Shown here in pieces: positions 42,901-51,623 of a DNA stretch of 64,000 bases. How positions within the stretch are numbered: the first letter of the stretch is position 1; each line of letters starts with the position of its first letter. The DNA comes from Fidelibacterota bacterium (GTDB taxonomy: Bacteria > Fidelibacterota > Marinisomatia > SCGC-AAA003-L08 > JACNLC01), in contig JABMOW010000107.1 of assembly GCA_013204025.1 (NCBI GenBank), forward strand, positions 62,001-126,000, given 5' to 3'. The notes under the pieces are model-generated. The model was given only the letters and a program-made list of their open reading frames with translations. It was not told where the DNA came from and did not search any database. Position numbers and translations under genes: made by a program.

Positions 42901-43421
42901 CCCCTTTTCCGAGATTAACTAGTGTGAGCATGGGGACTTCAATTCGGTTAAAAGGTAAACGTTTTGGGTTTGATGAAACTACGTCGGCACAACCAGATAC
43001 GATCACTTCCGATAACTTACTGCCGGACAATCCCTTTGGAAGTTTAGGTATTGACCAACCTGTTCCTATAATGAACCAATCGGAATTGTGGAATGTGAAT
43101 TTCAATTTTCGATACACTTTAACTCGCCGTGTTGTGAGCAGCCAGGAAGAAACAGATAAAAACATTAATTTGGGAACGAACTTAACTGTCAATATTACAA
43201 AAAACTGGATGATGCAGTACTCCAACCAGATCAATCTTGTGGAGCGCAAACTGATTACTCACTCCTTTTCTTTCAAACGACCACTACATTGCTGGAATTT
43301 TCAATTTCAGTGGTGGCCATCAGGTGGAAATAAAGGATTCATGTTGAAGATCAATGTGATCAATCCTGATCTTCAAGATATTCGATTGAAAACTCAAAGC
43401 GGAAAACTCTGGCAATATTGA
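39918..43421 (+). CDS. lptD: LptD/OstA-like LPS-assembly outer-membrane protein
   Basis: 1167 aa; OstA-type periplasmic domain then LptD barrel (FPNKGGNRHSGWIMPSFGHRTSSGTYFQGLGYYWAPNDYLDGKLLLNFYDEKGFDVNGMFRY). Confidence 0.88.
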   Translation: MKLTKKLSVNNITFFSHWTGILPIWIILLLCASGYSAEDTRLKIINAGSLEKMEKDGESVQQFTDDVILQRGSMTLYTDKAIHYPKRNEYHLLGSVKLVDEQDTLLSKTMVFYSDSNSYLRANDDIYYRQGDQIITCDSLHYWTEIDSGVAMGNVFMKTDRETMSSPVFHYWKTTGYRGTSFYTNGGTELIETDRQLLAESITYDDVNQAMTLTSNCHLTEPDKGISGDAIMVQYADSVIHSVEVTGSANAYQDLHAALYPEDPVLHQFRNNMSAANMRAFFQNGKMSELQLMGMAITEYNVVRDTLFNGVNTASGDTISVSFKNEQINRLQVFGGGRGVFEPEGNNTTIDSTITYQAEYIDYHVNEQITFLETDASVDYQGSQLMAGYIKSDWNTDMLIAELRGDTYPTITSITADPMSGEFMEFNLTTHHGRVVLGETKFNSGYYYGKEVYRDDPNVFHMQSSGYTTCDLDTPHFYLGSRKMKMVTGDKVIAKPIILYIYELPIFAIPLAVFPNKGGNRHSGWIMPSFGHRTSSGTYFQGLGYYWAPNDYLDGKLLLNFYDEKGFDVNGMFRYIKRYRYNGNLNTQIFNTIYSKEIADLFSPNVRKEWKIKWKHNQTIDPTQKLNISANYMSDNNINQNQGHDVNARLNQRLISNANYSKSWSGTKNSISMSISEDYDLLAVENQPIEKSKSVGEKLIERTRVVPAISFNHGQSQVFGNGPKWFNSIYWGMSSYFKAQQNVSLVAETDSTWSDGRDYDVRYTTRHKFTLTSPQKFLGWLTMNPVVNFNEDWVYKYREAQLDSDGTFLKNSSGAVEYNELEKFRPRHTFSLSVSANTKIYGTFPVRLGRLDALRHVMTPTIGFSWHPDFSKNIFGADPGYFQKDINGELYDRFNGSTAGNTSRNESKSISFSLNNEFQYKYLLGENSYSKETFLTWNMSSGYNATADSLKFSPINSSIRVLIPGGLDMDVSMSHNLYKLVPDSNGMLRTIDEFAPFPRLTSVSMGTSIRLKGKRFGFDETTSAQPDTITSDNLLPDNPFGSLGIDQPVPIMNQSELWNVNFNFRYTLTRRVVSSQEETDKNINLGTNLTVNITKNWMMQYSNQINLVERKLITHSFSFKRPLHCWNFQFQWWPSGGNKGFMLKINVINPDLQDIRLKTQSGKLWQY

Positions 43422-43568
43422 TACCATATTCTGGTCATAAATTTCCGGCATTGCACATCGTCCCCAAAGTTAACTTCAGATTACCGGATATCAAATCGTA
43501 TCATTATTATCGTACCAACTTTGTAGCGAAACACGCCAATTTTTATTTAATTAATTAGAACTGGAAAA

Positions 43569-45395
43569 ATGTTAAACAGAAAATCGAATTTTAGAAATAT
43601 CGCCATTATTGCCCATGTGGATCATGGCAAAACCACATTAGTGGATGCCATGCTGCAACAAAGCGGAACCTACCGTGAAAATCAGGAAATCACCGAACGA
43701 GTGATGGACTCCATGGATCTGGAGCGGGAGCGCGGGATCACAATTTCCGCTAAGAATACCGCCGTGATCTATAATGAGGTTAAAATAAATATTGTAGATA
43801 CACCCGGGCATGCTGACTTTGGAGGTGAAGTGGAGCGCAGCTTGAACCTGGTAGATGGTGTCCTTTTACTGGTGGATGCCAGCGAGGGGCCATTGCCACA
43901 GACCCGGTTTGTGGTGAAAAAAGCGCTCGAAAAGAAATTACCAGTCATCTTGGTCATCAATAAAATAGACCGTAAGGATGCCCGTATCGACGAAGTGTTA
44001 AACGAAGTGTATGACTTGTTTATTGATTTGGATGCTGACGACGATCAGATCGGTTTCCCCATTTTATACACCAATGCCAAGACAGGCGAAGCCCATCTGC
44101 AACCGGATGATGATTCCACAACTTTGAAACATCTGTTTGATACTATTTTATCTGAAATTCCCGGACCAGTGGCATCGGATGACCACATCCCCCAGTTTCT
44201 GGTTACCAATCTGGATTATGATCTTTATGTAGGGCAGGTGGCCATTGGACGTTTAAATAATGGCAGTCTTGAGATGAACACCCGGTATAGCCTGTGCACT
44301 GAAACGGGTATCGTCCACGGAATCAAATTTTCAGCATGCTACACCTTCCAGGGGTTGGAGAAGCTGAAAGTGGACAGCTTGGAAGCAGGGGATATTATCG
44401 CGGTTGCAGGTGTGGAAAATGTGAAAATCGGGGATACCATTTCATCAGACGAGGAACCAAAACCATTGGCACGAATCGTGGTGGATGAGCCCACAGTCTC
44501 CATGATTTTCTATGTGAACAATGGACCCTTCGCCGGAAAGGAAGGAAAATATCTCACCTCCCGGCATTTGCTAGATCGACTACAGAAAGAAACGCTGAGT
44601 AATGTATCTCTTCAAATCAATCGCTTGGAACGGGGTGACGCTTTTGAAGTGTGGGGACGCGGCGAATTACAGATGGCCATCCTTATAGAAACCATGCGCC
44701 GTGAAGGGTTTGAATTCATGGTATCCAAACCACGAGTGATCACCAAAGAAGTTGATGGAAAACTGGTGGAACCTATGGAGCGGGTTTTCTTCGATATTCC
44801 TGAAGATAATGTGGGTGTGATCACAGAAAAATTATCTAAGCGAAAAGGCAAAATGACCCAGATGCAGAATCATGGGCATGGCAGAGCCACTATGGAATTC
44901 AGTATTCCTTCACGGGGACTCATTGGCTTTCGCAGTCAGTTTCTCACGGACACCAAAGGTGCCGGGATTATGAACAAACTATTTGATGGATACGCCCCCT
45001 GGTTCGGTCCCATCCCGCAGCGACAAAATGGTACACTGATAGCAGATAGGACCGGAAGAGTCACTCCTTATGCCTGCGTGGCTATGGTGGATAGAGGAGA
45101 GATGATCGTTGGCGTAGGTACCAATGTGTACTGTGGAATGATCATCGGTGAACGAAACCGTAGGCAAGACATTGATGTGAATATCACCCGGGAGAAAAAG
45201 CTCACCAACATGCGGAGTGCCACGTCAGATGCTACGGTAACACTGAGACCACCCAGAAATCTGTCATTAGATCAGACACTGGAGTTTATTTCTGAAGATG
45301 AGCTGGTGGAAGTGACCCCCACAAGTATCCGGCTTCGTAAAATGGAACTAGACGCAAATAGGAGAATATCCGCCCGGAAATCAGAGGAAGCGTAA
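43569..45395 (+). CDS. typA: Translational GTPase TypA/BipA
   Basis: [55 protein letters not shown]. Confidence 0.97.
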   Translation: MLNRKSNFRNIAIIAHVDHGKTTLVDAMLQQSGTYRENQEITERVMDSMDLERERGITISAKNTAVIYNEVKINIVDTPGHADFGGEVERSLNLVDGVLLLVDASEGPLPQTRFVVKKALEKKLPVILVINKIDRKDARIDEVLNEVYDLFIDLDADDDQIGFPILYTNAKTGEAHLQPDDDSTTLKHLFDTILSEIPGPVASDDHIPQFLVTNLDYDLYVGQVAIGRLNNGSLEMNTRYSLCTETGIVHGIKFSACYTFQGLEKLKVDSLEAGDIIAVAGVENVKIGDTISSDEEPKPLARIVVDEPTVSMIFYVNNGPFAGKEGKYLTSRHLLDRLQKETLSNVSLQINRLERGDAFEVWGRGELQMAILIETMRREGFEFMVSKPRVITKEVDGKLVEPMERVFFDIPEDNVGVITEKLSKRKGKMTQMQNHGHGRATMEFSIPSRGLIGFRSQFLTDTKGAGIMNKLFDGYAPWFGPIPQRQNGTLIADRTGRVTPYACVAMVDRGEMIVGVGTNVYCGMIIGERNRRQDIDVNITREKKLTNMRSATSDATVTLRPPRNLSLDQTLEFISEDELVEVTPTSIRLRKMELDANRRISARKSEEA

Positions 45396-45458
45396 TATTT
45401 TTAAGAGGTTTTTCGCTGAAACCAGGTGATTCATCTTTTGCCCGATCGTTCTAGCAGA

Positions 45459-45878
45459 CTAAAATTGAATTTCTTGGACCGAATGTCCAGCTCCTAATCC
45501 TAAATTGGGTTCGTCTTGATGCTGGAAAATAACCGCAAATAAATCTTCGTAAATTGGTTCGCAGGACGATTGAGGACCCGCAATGGAATCTCTGGTGTAG
45601 CACAACAGTTCAACTGAAGCTCCCAGATATAATTCAGATGAGTAGCCTGCGTCGAAGCAATATCCCTCCCAGGTCCAGAAAACCAATTCATTATCAATCA
45701 AAAAAAGTTCGTTCTTTATTTCTGAACAAATTGAATCAGTGGCCATTGAGATGAACGGCTGAAAGCTGAAATCTGTCGTCGGTAAATCAGTATTATTGCA
45801 CGACACAAATAGAAACAGAGCCCCAATTAATAAAGATGTCAAGATGCTCTTTATCGGCTGTAAGTCAAACAAAATCAT
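45459..45878 (-). CDS. Small putative lipoprotein
   Basis: Hydrophobic N-terminus ending in lipobox-like FLFVSCNN; no recognised domain. Confidence 0.5.
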   Translation of the reverse strand: MILFDLQPIKSILTSLLIGALFLFVSCNNTDLPTTDFSFQPFISMATDSICSEIKNELFLIDNELVFWTWEGYCFDAGYSSELYLGASVELLCYTRDSIAGPQSSCEPIYEDLFAVIFQHQDEPNLGLGAGHSVQEIQF

Positions 45879-45897
45879 TCTCCTTTCTTACTAGAAA

Positions 45898-46155
45898 TCA
45901 TTGAGTAATTTGATATACATACGTAATAACGTTGTTCATCGAATTAATGTTTCGAGTAAATATAAAAACGGGGACCAACACACTTAATACGATTTGCGAA
46001 TCCAATCCGATGACCGGGTCGCCATTGATCGTATTCAATGCCCGGAACACCAGAAATATCACCAATCCAATACACAATGTCTGGAATATCCCAAACATGA
46101 TGAACAAATTTCTGGATTTGGTAATGTCTTTCTTTGATTCCATGATATTCTCCAA
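45898..46155 (-). CDS. Small two-TM membrane protein (intact copy of a duplicated gene)
   Basis: MESKKDITKSRNLFIMFGIFQTLCIGLVIFLVFRALNTINGDPVIGLDSQIVLSVLVPVFIF; near-identical DNA at 47918-48110. Confidence 0.6.
   Translation of the reverse strand: MENIMESKKDITKSRNLFIMFGIFQTLCIGLVIFLVFRALNTINGDPVIGLDSQIVLSVLVPVFIFTRNINSMNNVITYVYQITQ
45961..46153. repeat. 193-bp duplication, copy 1
   Basis: Gapless near-identity to 47918-48110 (gaatccaatccgatgaccgggtcgccattgatcgtattcaatgcccggaacaccagaaatatcaccaatcc...). Confidence 0.9.
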
Positions 46156-46464
46156 GCCAGTTTGTTTAAGGTTTGTTAATTACTGTTATAATCCATTATT
46201 AGCAGAAGTTGGCTTGCCATAGAATTCTGATGATTAGGATTAGTTAAAATGTGTTCTATCTGATAGGTGTGATTGACAGCCCACGACATATCTTATTTGC
46301 CAATTTATTTGATATTTCAGTGTGCCCTTCGACATGACTGGTTTGAGATAACATCCGAATTTTCAGAGATGCTTCAAAAGGGCATCACGTTTCATTCAAC
46401 AGTAACAATTTCATGTTTAGTTTCAGGCGGAACACCCCGCATTGCTCTTCCCGATTGTCTTTAA

Positions 46465-46645
46465 GAATCAACGCTGATTTGCACCATCTTCTATGCCGAT
46501 CAGGAATAGAAGATGGTCCACTTTTAACTTTCTCTCAATATCCTGTATTCCATGGAACAACAAGACTACATTCTTCCCATAAAGAAATGATCGCGTTTTT
46601 ATCTTCAATATCAAATTCACTAATAATCGTTATTAATGCTCGAGT
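46465..46645 (-). pseudogene. YpeA-like GNAT acetyltransferase fragment, frameshifted and truncated
   Basis: Minus strand reads ...FDIEDKNAIISLWEECSLVVPWNT then, after a frame change, DIERKLKVDHLLFLIGIEDG, matching the YpeA-type 'VI.LW.RC.L..PWNDP..DI.RK...D..LFLV......' pattern; stops follow. Confidence 0.55.
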
Positions 46646-46693
46646 GGATTGAACAATTTTTTGTATGTCCTTAATTGAATCGGACTTTATTCA

Positions 46694-47542
46694 TTAAATC
46701 ATGGAACGTCTGGTCAGAAAGGAATCCATCAATATATCTCTGTTAAATCCCGATGGGGCAAAGCCATCACGGGCATACAGGAATACTGCTGTTTGAAAAA
46801 TAGCTTTTAATGCTGATTGTATGATTGCGAGACCAACGAAATAGACCAGGATTATTCCTATTAGCGGGATCATTGATGACACCTCTCCAAATATGGCGAT
46901 AATTACATAAATCACAATGGCGGGGATTGCCCATATAAAGAACACAAGTCCAAAGCTGAAGTTACCAATCAACTGGTGCCCCCAGGTTTTCTTCAGCAGA
47001 TTAGTTGATTCTTTCAAGGCGCTAATCGGATTTTTATTTTCTATCACAAGATAAGGAATGACCGTAAAGCTGATTAGTGACCAGGCCATGCCAAATATTT
47101 TCGCTGTCAACCGTCCCGCTTTTTTGGCTCGATTTTCGATAATGCTGATAAGCATTCCAATTGTTGCTGAAACCAAAGCCCAGCCGATGATAAATAATAT
47201 GCAGGACATAACAGCGCGGAGACCATCCATTACTGTTGGGTCGCCTCCCTTCATACGAATAGATGCACAGGCAACAATCGCAGAATTGAAAAAAATGATG
47301 GTCAGGTAAATACAGAAGTAGATGAGAAATCTAATAAAATAGTAATCGAACTGATCACTAAAGGGGGCTCCCTTGTCAGGTAGGTGCAACACACCGCCGG
47401 TACTGAAGGTTGAAGCAAAAGATGCCAGAACCAAGATGCAACAAACCGCCGATATAACTGGAAATATCAATAATTCTTTGTCCTTCTTGAGGACTTGCCA
47501 GGAAGCCCTCATCAGCGACCATGTATTTTCAAACTTATTCAA
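46694..47542 (-). CDS. Polytopic membrane protein (DUF6159-like)
   Basis: FENTWSLMRASWQVLKKDKELLIFPVIS...; ENKNPISALKESTNLLKKTWGHQLIGNF. Confidence 0.65.
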   Translation of the reverse strand: MNKFENTWSLMRASWQVLKKDKELLIFPVISAVCCILVLASFASTFSTGGVLHLPDKGAPFSDQFDYYFIRFLIYFCIYLTIIFFNSAIVACASIRMKGGDPTVMDGLRAVMSCILFIIGWALVSATIGMLISIIENRAKKAGRLTAKIFGMAWSLISFTVIPYLVIENKNPISALKESTNLLKKTWGHQLIGNFSFGLVFFIWAIPAIVIYVIIAIFGEVSSMIPLIGIILVYFVGLAIIQSALKAIFQTAVFLYARDGFAPSGFNRDILMDSFLTRRSMI

Positions 47543-47582
47543 TGCTTATTTCCAGACTTTTATTTTTTAATAGACAAATTTA

Positions 47583-47822
47583 TCAGTATTTCATCGTCAA
47601 TTTGGGTTCCAAGTTTAATTGATATGCCATAATGTAATAATTAGCGGCATGTTCCCACTCATTTATTAGACGATATGTGTAACCAAGATAAAAATTAGCA
47701 TCACAGAATGTGGAATCTTCTTTTACAGCATAATAAAAGAACTTTTGAACATGATCAATAGAGCCTTGTGATAAATATTTCATAAACAACCTAACTATTT
47801 TTGAATGGATGGAACCAAACAT
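47583..47822 (-). CDS. Short TPR-like protein, possibly truncated
   Basis: 79 aa: AVKEDSTFCDANFYLGYTYRLINEWEHAANYYIMAYQLN resembles one TPR unit. Confidence 0.4.
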   Translation of the reverse strand: MFGSIHSKIVRLFMKYLSQGSIDHVQKFFYYAVKEDSTFCDANFYLGYTYRLINEWEHAANYYIMAYQLNLEPKLTMKY

Positions 47823-47917
47823 TGCACAAAATTGAAGTGTCCGCGGTTCCAGATGCGTATTTGCTGTTCAAGACCGACAGATTAAAGTTTGGAATAAATC
47901 TGATATTCCACATTAAA

Positions 47918-48110
47918 TATAAATATGGGGACCAAAACACTTTATACAATTTGCGAATCCAATCCGATGACCGGGTCGCCATTGATCGTATTCAATGCCC
48001 GGAACACCAGAAATATCACCAATCCAATACACAATGTCTGGAATATCCCAAACATGATAAACAAATTTCTGGATTTGGCAATGTCTTTCTTTGATTCCAT
48101 AAGATTCTCC
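47918..48110. repeat. 193-bp duplication, copy 2
   Basis: See copy 1 at 45961-46153. Confidence 0.9.
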
Positions 48111-48125
48111 TTTATACAATTTGCG
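47941..48125. repeat. 15-bp direct repeats TTTATACAATTTGCG at 47941-47955 and 48111-48125
   Basis: Exact repeats at the two ends of the truncated gene copy. Confidence 0.8.
47942..48100 (-). pseudogene. Truncated paralogue of the 45898-46155 protein
   Basis: MESKKDIAKSRNLFIMFGIFQTLCIGLVIFLVFRALNTINGDPVIGLDSQIV* (52 aa); the paralogue continues LSVLVPVFIF, and this copy encodes SVLVPIFIF after the stop. Confidence 0.7.
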
Positions 48126-48238
48126 TTTTAATATTTTAATGTGCATCTACCGAATTTCATGCTATGCGTTTTTTCGTCCACTACAATAGCATGTTCGATG
48201 CTACTAACTTTAAAGTAAAAATTACAGGAATACATAAA

Positions 48239-49000
48239 TTAGAATTTTATTCCAACGCCAGCATTAATTAGTGAATTGTGAAATTCTTCTTTCACCTTTA
48301 TACCATTGAAATAGTAATTCCATGACAATGAGATAAACAGTTTTTTAGTACTGTTGACGCTAATTTTTGACGAAAGGAACGGGGATTCATGGTTGATTGA
48401 TTTAGCAATCACCCTCTCATCAAAACCTGTCTGTAATAAGTAGTTGAGTAATATTGATGCTTCAAAAAAGTGCCACTCTTTTCTAACGCCAATCCCATAA
48501 CTGAAACCCGAAGTTTGAATTGGCCTATCATCCAATAAGCTGAAAAACCAGTCCGAAGAATAACAAAATTCTTGTACGACACTGCTGGTCACACTTGGTA
48601 GTAGAGAAAACCTTATGTCTGCATTCGGGATTGATTTTAGCGATTCAACATACACCAGGGAAAGCTCGTGCCTTTTGTGTTCCTTGATTTTAGGTAGTGT
48701 TTCTGTTTTAAAATTATCAAAGTTAATTACATAAATTGAATCAACTTCAACAGTTACAATTAGATATGGATAAAGAGTTGAAATTTCTTTGGCAACACTA
48801 GATTTCTTTGTGGAAATTTCGGATAGGACATGATACAGGCACATTTGATTATTTGAAGATTTCACTCCCCAATTATCAACTTGAGAAATAGTTAAGTAAT
48901 ATACGCCTCCATTTTTTAAACTGATTCTATCCAAATCTTCTGAGGCTATGGATGCGGCGGAAAGAAGAAAGAGCATCAATAGTATTTTATTCAAATTCAT
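48239..49000 (-). CDS. Exported protein of unknown function
   Basis: Signal peptide MNLNKILLMLFLLSAASIAS; 253 aa, C-terminal beta-rich. Confidence 0.55.
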   Translation of the reverse strand: MNLNKILLMLFLLSAASIASEDLDRISLKNGGVYYLTISQVDNWGVKSSNNQMCLYHVLSEISTKKSSVAKEISTLYPYLIVTVEVDSIYVINFDNFKTETLPKIKEHKRHELSLVYVESLKSIPNADIRFSLLPSVTSSVVQEFCYSSDWFFSLLDDRPIQTSGFSYGIGVRKEWHFFEASILLNYLLQTGFDERVIAKSINHESPFLSSKISVNSTKKLFISLSWNYYFNGIKVKEEFHNSLINAGVGIKF

Positions 49001-49178
49001 AAGGGCTTCTTATTTTTAATAGTTGAATCTAACCGCCAAGCGCTCTGTGGTGTGTCTGATCAACATTTTTTTACTATAAGTCTCAGTTTCGTCTTTCTCA
49101 TTTTAGTTTCTATGCTTCCCACTTTTGGTGTCCGTTGTTCACCTACTACAGCCATACTCGAAATTGAGGTGTGGGTTG

Positions 49179-49199
49179 GCCTGCCTACCGCAGGCAGGC
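49179..49199. repeat. Perfect 8-bp inverted repeat GCCTGCCT-ACCGC-AGGCAGGC
   Basis: Direct reading of the intergenic sequence. Confidence 0.8.
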
Positions 49200-49227
49200 T
49201 TCGAGTGTTTGGCACCGATTGGATAAT

Positions 49228-49773
49228 TTATCTATTTAATGGATTTTTCTGAACACCTACAATCACATCAAGTATAGCTGGATGATTAGTTATAATCCTA
49301 TACTGTAAAAATCTTAAAATTGTCGAAAAATCTTTCCATTCAGATAAAAATAACTCAGGGCCGGTAATTAATTCTTTTGCTTCATCAATAGTCGCTTTCA
49401 AATATTCACTCATGGATTTTGTGAGAATTTCTTCTTCTAATGAGTCGATTATATTTTGGAGTTCATTTTTATCCAACCAAATGCCTTTACATGTTGTGCA
49501 GTAATCAATTTCAACTTCAGTTTTGTCATAGTCAAGTACATTCATTGGACTTTCGCAAACAGGACAAACATACTTTGTTGATTTGGGTTTAAACTTTTCT
49601 GGATGTTTCCAAATGTCGAAGTCCATCCAGTTAAGGTCAGAATCTATTTTGTCCTTAATCAGTCTCAATTCATCATTATCGAACCAAATACCTTCACAAT
49701 GATTACATTCATCAACTTCAATGCCTTGAATAGATTTCTTTAGCAATTCCATTTTACATTTTGGACAATCCAT
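49228..49773 (-). CDS. Protein with two TFIIB-type zinc ribbons (zf-TFIIB-like)
   Basis: MDCPKCKMELLKKSIQGIEVDECNHCEGIWFDNDEL and YVCPVCESPMNVLDYDKTEVEIDYCTTCKGIWLDKNEL. Confidence 0.85.
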   Translation of the reverse strand: MDCPKCKMELLKKSIQGIEVDECNHCEGIWFDNDELRLIKDKIDSDLNWMDFDIWKHPEKFKPKSTKYVCPVCESPMNVLDYDKTEVEIDYCTTCKGIWLDKNELQNIIDSLEEEILTKSMSEYLKATIDEAKELITGPELFLSEWKDFSTILRFLQYRIITNHPAILDVIVGVQKNPLNR

Positions 49774-49824
49774 CTTTTACTCCCATTTTAGTATCTTTTA
49801 TATAATTGATATTGAATCTTTTTT

Positions 49825-49914
49825 GGCTGACGGCTTGCCAGTCAGTCGCGCCTGTTGATTTTTCTGATTTTCATGTTAAGCGTGGTCCGCGTCCAGTGCA
49901 ATGGTGTGTTAGGT
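49825..49914. repeat. Candidate attC site (degenerate)
   Basis: Ends GGCTGAC / GTTAGGT; arms GGCTTGCCAGTCAGTCGCGCC vs reverse complement ACACCATTGCACTGGACGCGGACC partly complementary. Confidence 0.45.
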
Positions 49915-49929
49915 TTTACTTTAATATCT

Positions 49930-51273
49930 TCAATATAGCACAAGAAGAGGCATGTCAAACCGTACCCCTAACCCAAAATATTTCTGGTCGTTTCTAGTAT
50001 AGCTAATCTGAATAGCTAATGGAATATCTTTTACGCCAAAGGACACGTACACACTGTTGTCAATCAAATCGCCAATCTCCAAGGTGGATTTTTGATCTTG
50101 GATATGGTCATTGATTGCTTTCCCAAAATCGATAAAACTATAAAATAGACTTATTGAGTGAGACGATTTTGTACCCCAATTGTATTCTATTCCGATTGGA
50201 GCAGATAGTGTAAATTCAAAATTGTAAGTTTTCTCAGTATTTTCAATCAAGGATATTCCCAAGTAGGACGTGACTAGAAAGTGATGTTCACGAGGCTGTC
50301 GTTTTAATCCAAAACTTACTGAAGGAATGGTTGCATTCTTTAGGATAGTTTGAGCCTCAAGTGGTGATGTAGCATCCGAGAGTTGTGCGAAAAATATGGC
50401 AATATCCTTAAACTTCTGGAGATCTTGGGGTTTGATTTGCTTATTTAGACTGTCTATGAAATAATCCATTAGAATGAATGAATTTGAAACACGATACGTA
50501 AAGCTATTTGTTGAATCAGATACTGAAGAAATAATATTGATTATAAGTTCAACTTTGAGGATATGATCACTGTATTGATTAAAGAAATTAGATAATTCAG
50601 TATTATTTGATATCGGATTTTCTAGATCCTCTACTAGTATTGTAAAATCAACTATCGAGGACTTTGTTTTCTTAATCAATCCACTTAATAGGTCAAAATG
50701 TCCAAAAAGCTGTTGAACAGTTAGATCATTTAAACTCCTGGATATACTATCGATATTTGCAGATATGGATAAAATTGCATCATGTATGGGATTAATTGTC
50801 GCTAGAATTGACAAATCTGGCTTTGGGAAGGGCACTCTATTCAATGGGTAATCAATAGAATCTATTTGAATGGTAGAATGTTGGATCAGTTTAATATAAT
50901 TGTCAATCCATTGATTAATGTTTGGGAATACTTTGTTCTCAGATATCACCTTGTCAATTATCGATACGCCATAGTTTTCTAGATCATTTTCAACACAACT
51001 TGCCCAAACTTTCGAATTCGAGAGCAGAACTTTTAGATTTGTGTTTTTTACTAAATCATATGTGCTCGGGAATACAATCCTTACCATCTCGTTTTGAATT
51101 ATCTTCTGCTCAAAGATATAAATGAAATTATCGTTCGATCTATCAAGTAGAAATTCAGAAATGCCGTCAACCTTGTCTATAGATCGTCCATTTAATGTCC
51201 CCACAATAGAGATCAAAACAATCAGAGTGAGGAAGGATATCAATAAATATTTATAAAATAAAAACATAAACAC
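49930..51273 (-). CDS. Exported protein of unknown function
   Basis: 447 aa, N-terminal hydrophobic segment, beta-rich C-terminus; no recognised domain. Confidence 0.55.
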   Translation of the reverse strand: MFMFLFYKYLLISFLTLIVLISIVGTLNGRSIDKVDGISEFLLDRSNDNFIYIFEQKIIQNEMVRIVFPSTYDLVKNTNLKVLLSNSKVWASCVENDLENYGVSIIDKVISENKVFPNINQWIDNYIKLIQHSTIQIDSIDYPLNRVPFPKPDLSILATINPIHDAILSISANIDSISRSLNDLTVQQLFGHFDLLSGLIKKTKSSIVDFTILVEDLENPISNNTELSNFFNQYSDHILKVELIINIISSVSDSTNSFTYRVSNSFILMDYFIDSLNKQIKPQDLQKFKDIAIFFAQLSDATSPLEAQTILKNATIPSVSFGLKRQPREHHFLVTSYLGISLIENTEKTYNFEFTLSAPIGIEYNWGTKSSHSISLFYSFIDFGKAINDHIQDQKSTLEIGDLIDNSVYVSFGVKDIPLAIQISYTRNDQKYFGLGVRFDMPLLVLY

Positions 51274-51291
51274 TCCTTTATTTCAAAATAA

Positions 51292-51415
51292 ACCTTACGG
51301 CTGATCTCTGCGACGCCAACCGGTATTTTTCCTATTACTAAATTCTGCATGCTTTGAAGTCCAAACCTCCCAAGAGAAAACGCGCTATCTGTGTCCGGTG
51401 CAGTGGTTGTTAGAG
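51292..51415. repeat. Candidate attC site (degenerate ends)
   Basis: Ends ACCTTAC / GTTAGAG; shares ~60 bp (ctctgcg.c.ccaaccggt...ttctgcatg..ttgaagtccaaacc) with the site at 53492-53618. Confidence 0.5.
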
Positions 51416-51517
51416 CACTTTTAATACAACTCTAAAAATTCCTTTACCGCACCGTATATGAATTATCATCTACTCTTAAATCATTCTAGATTCATTTAAA
51501 AAATGCACTTTTACCTA

Positions 51518-51620
51518 CGATAACTCGCCAAAAACTGTAATACATTTCACAACGACCAGAAAACGTGACGCGTTTTTGGTTGGGTTGATTACCATATTAA
51601 GGCACGATTTGCGGTTAGCA
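51518..51620. repeat. Candidate attC site
   Basis: Ends CGATAAC / GTTAGCA; imperfect palindrome between a cassette-like gene and the next boundary. Confidence 0.45.
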
Positions 51621-51623
51621 TAA

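Noticed and set aside
45932-48131. Similar plus-strand ORFs at 45932-46222 and 47925-48131 that look like a paralogous pair
   Set aside because: They are the antisense of the duplicated minus-strand membrane-protein gene; the duplication is real, the plus-strand proteins are probably not.
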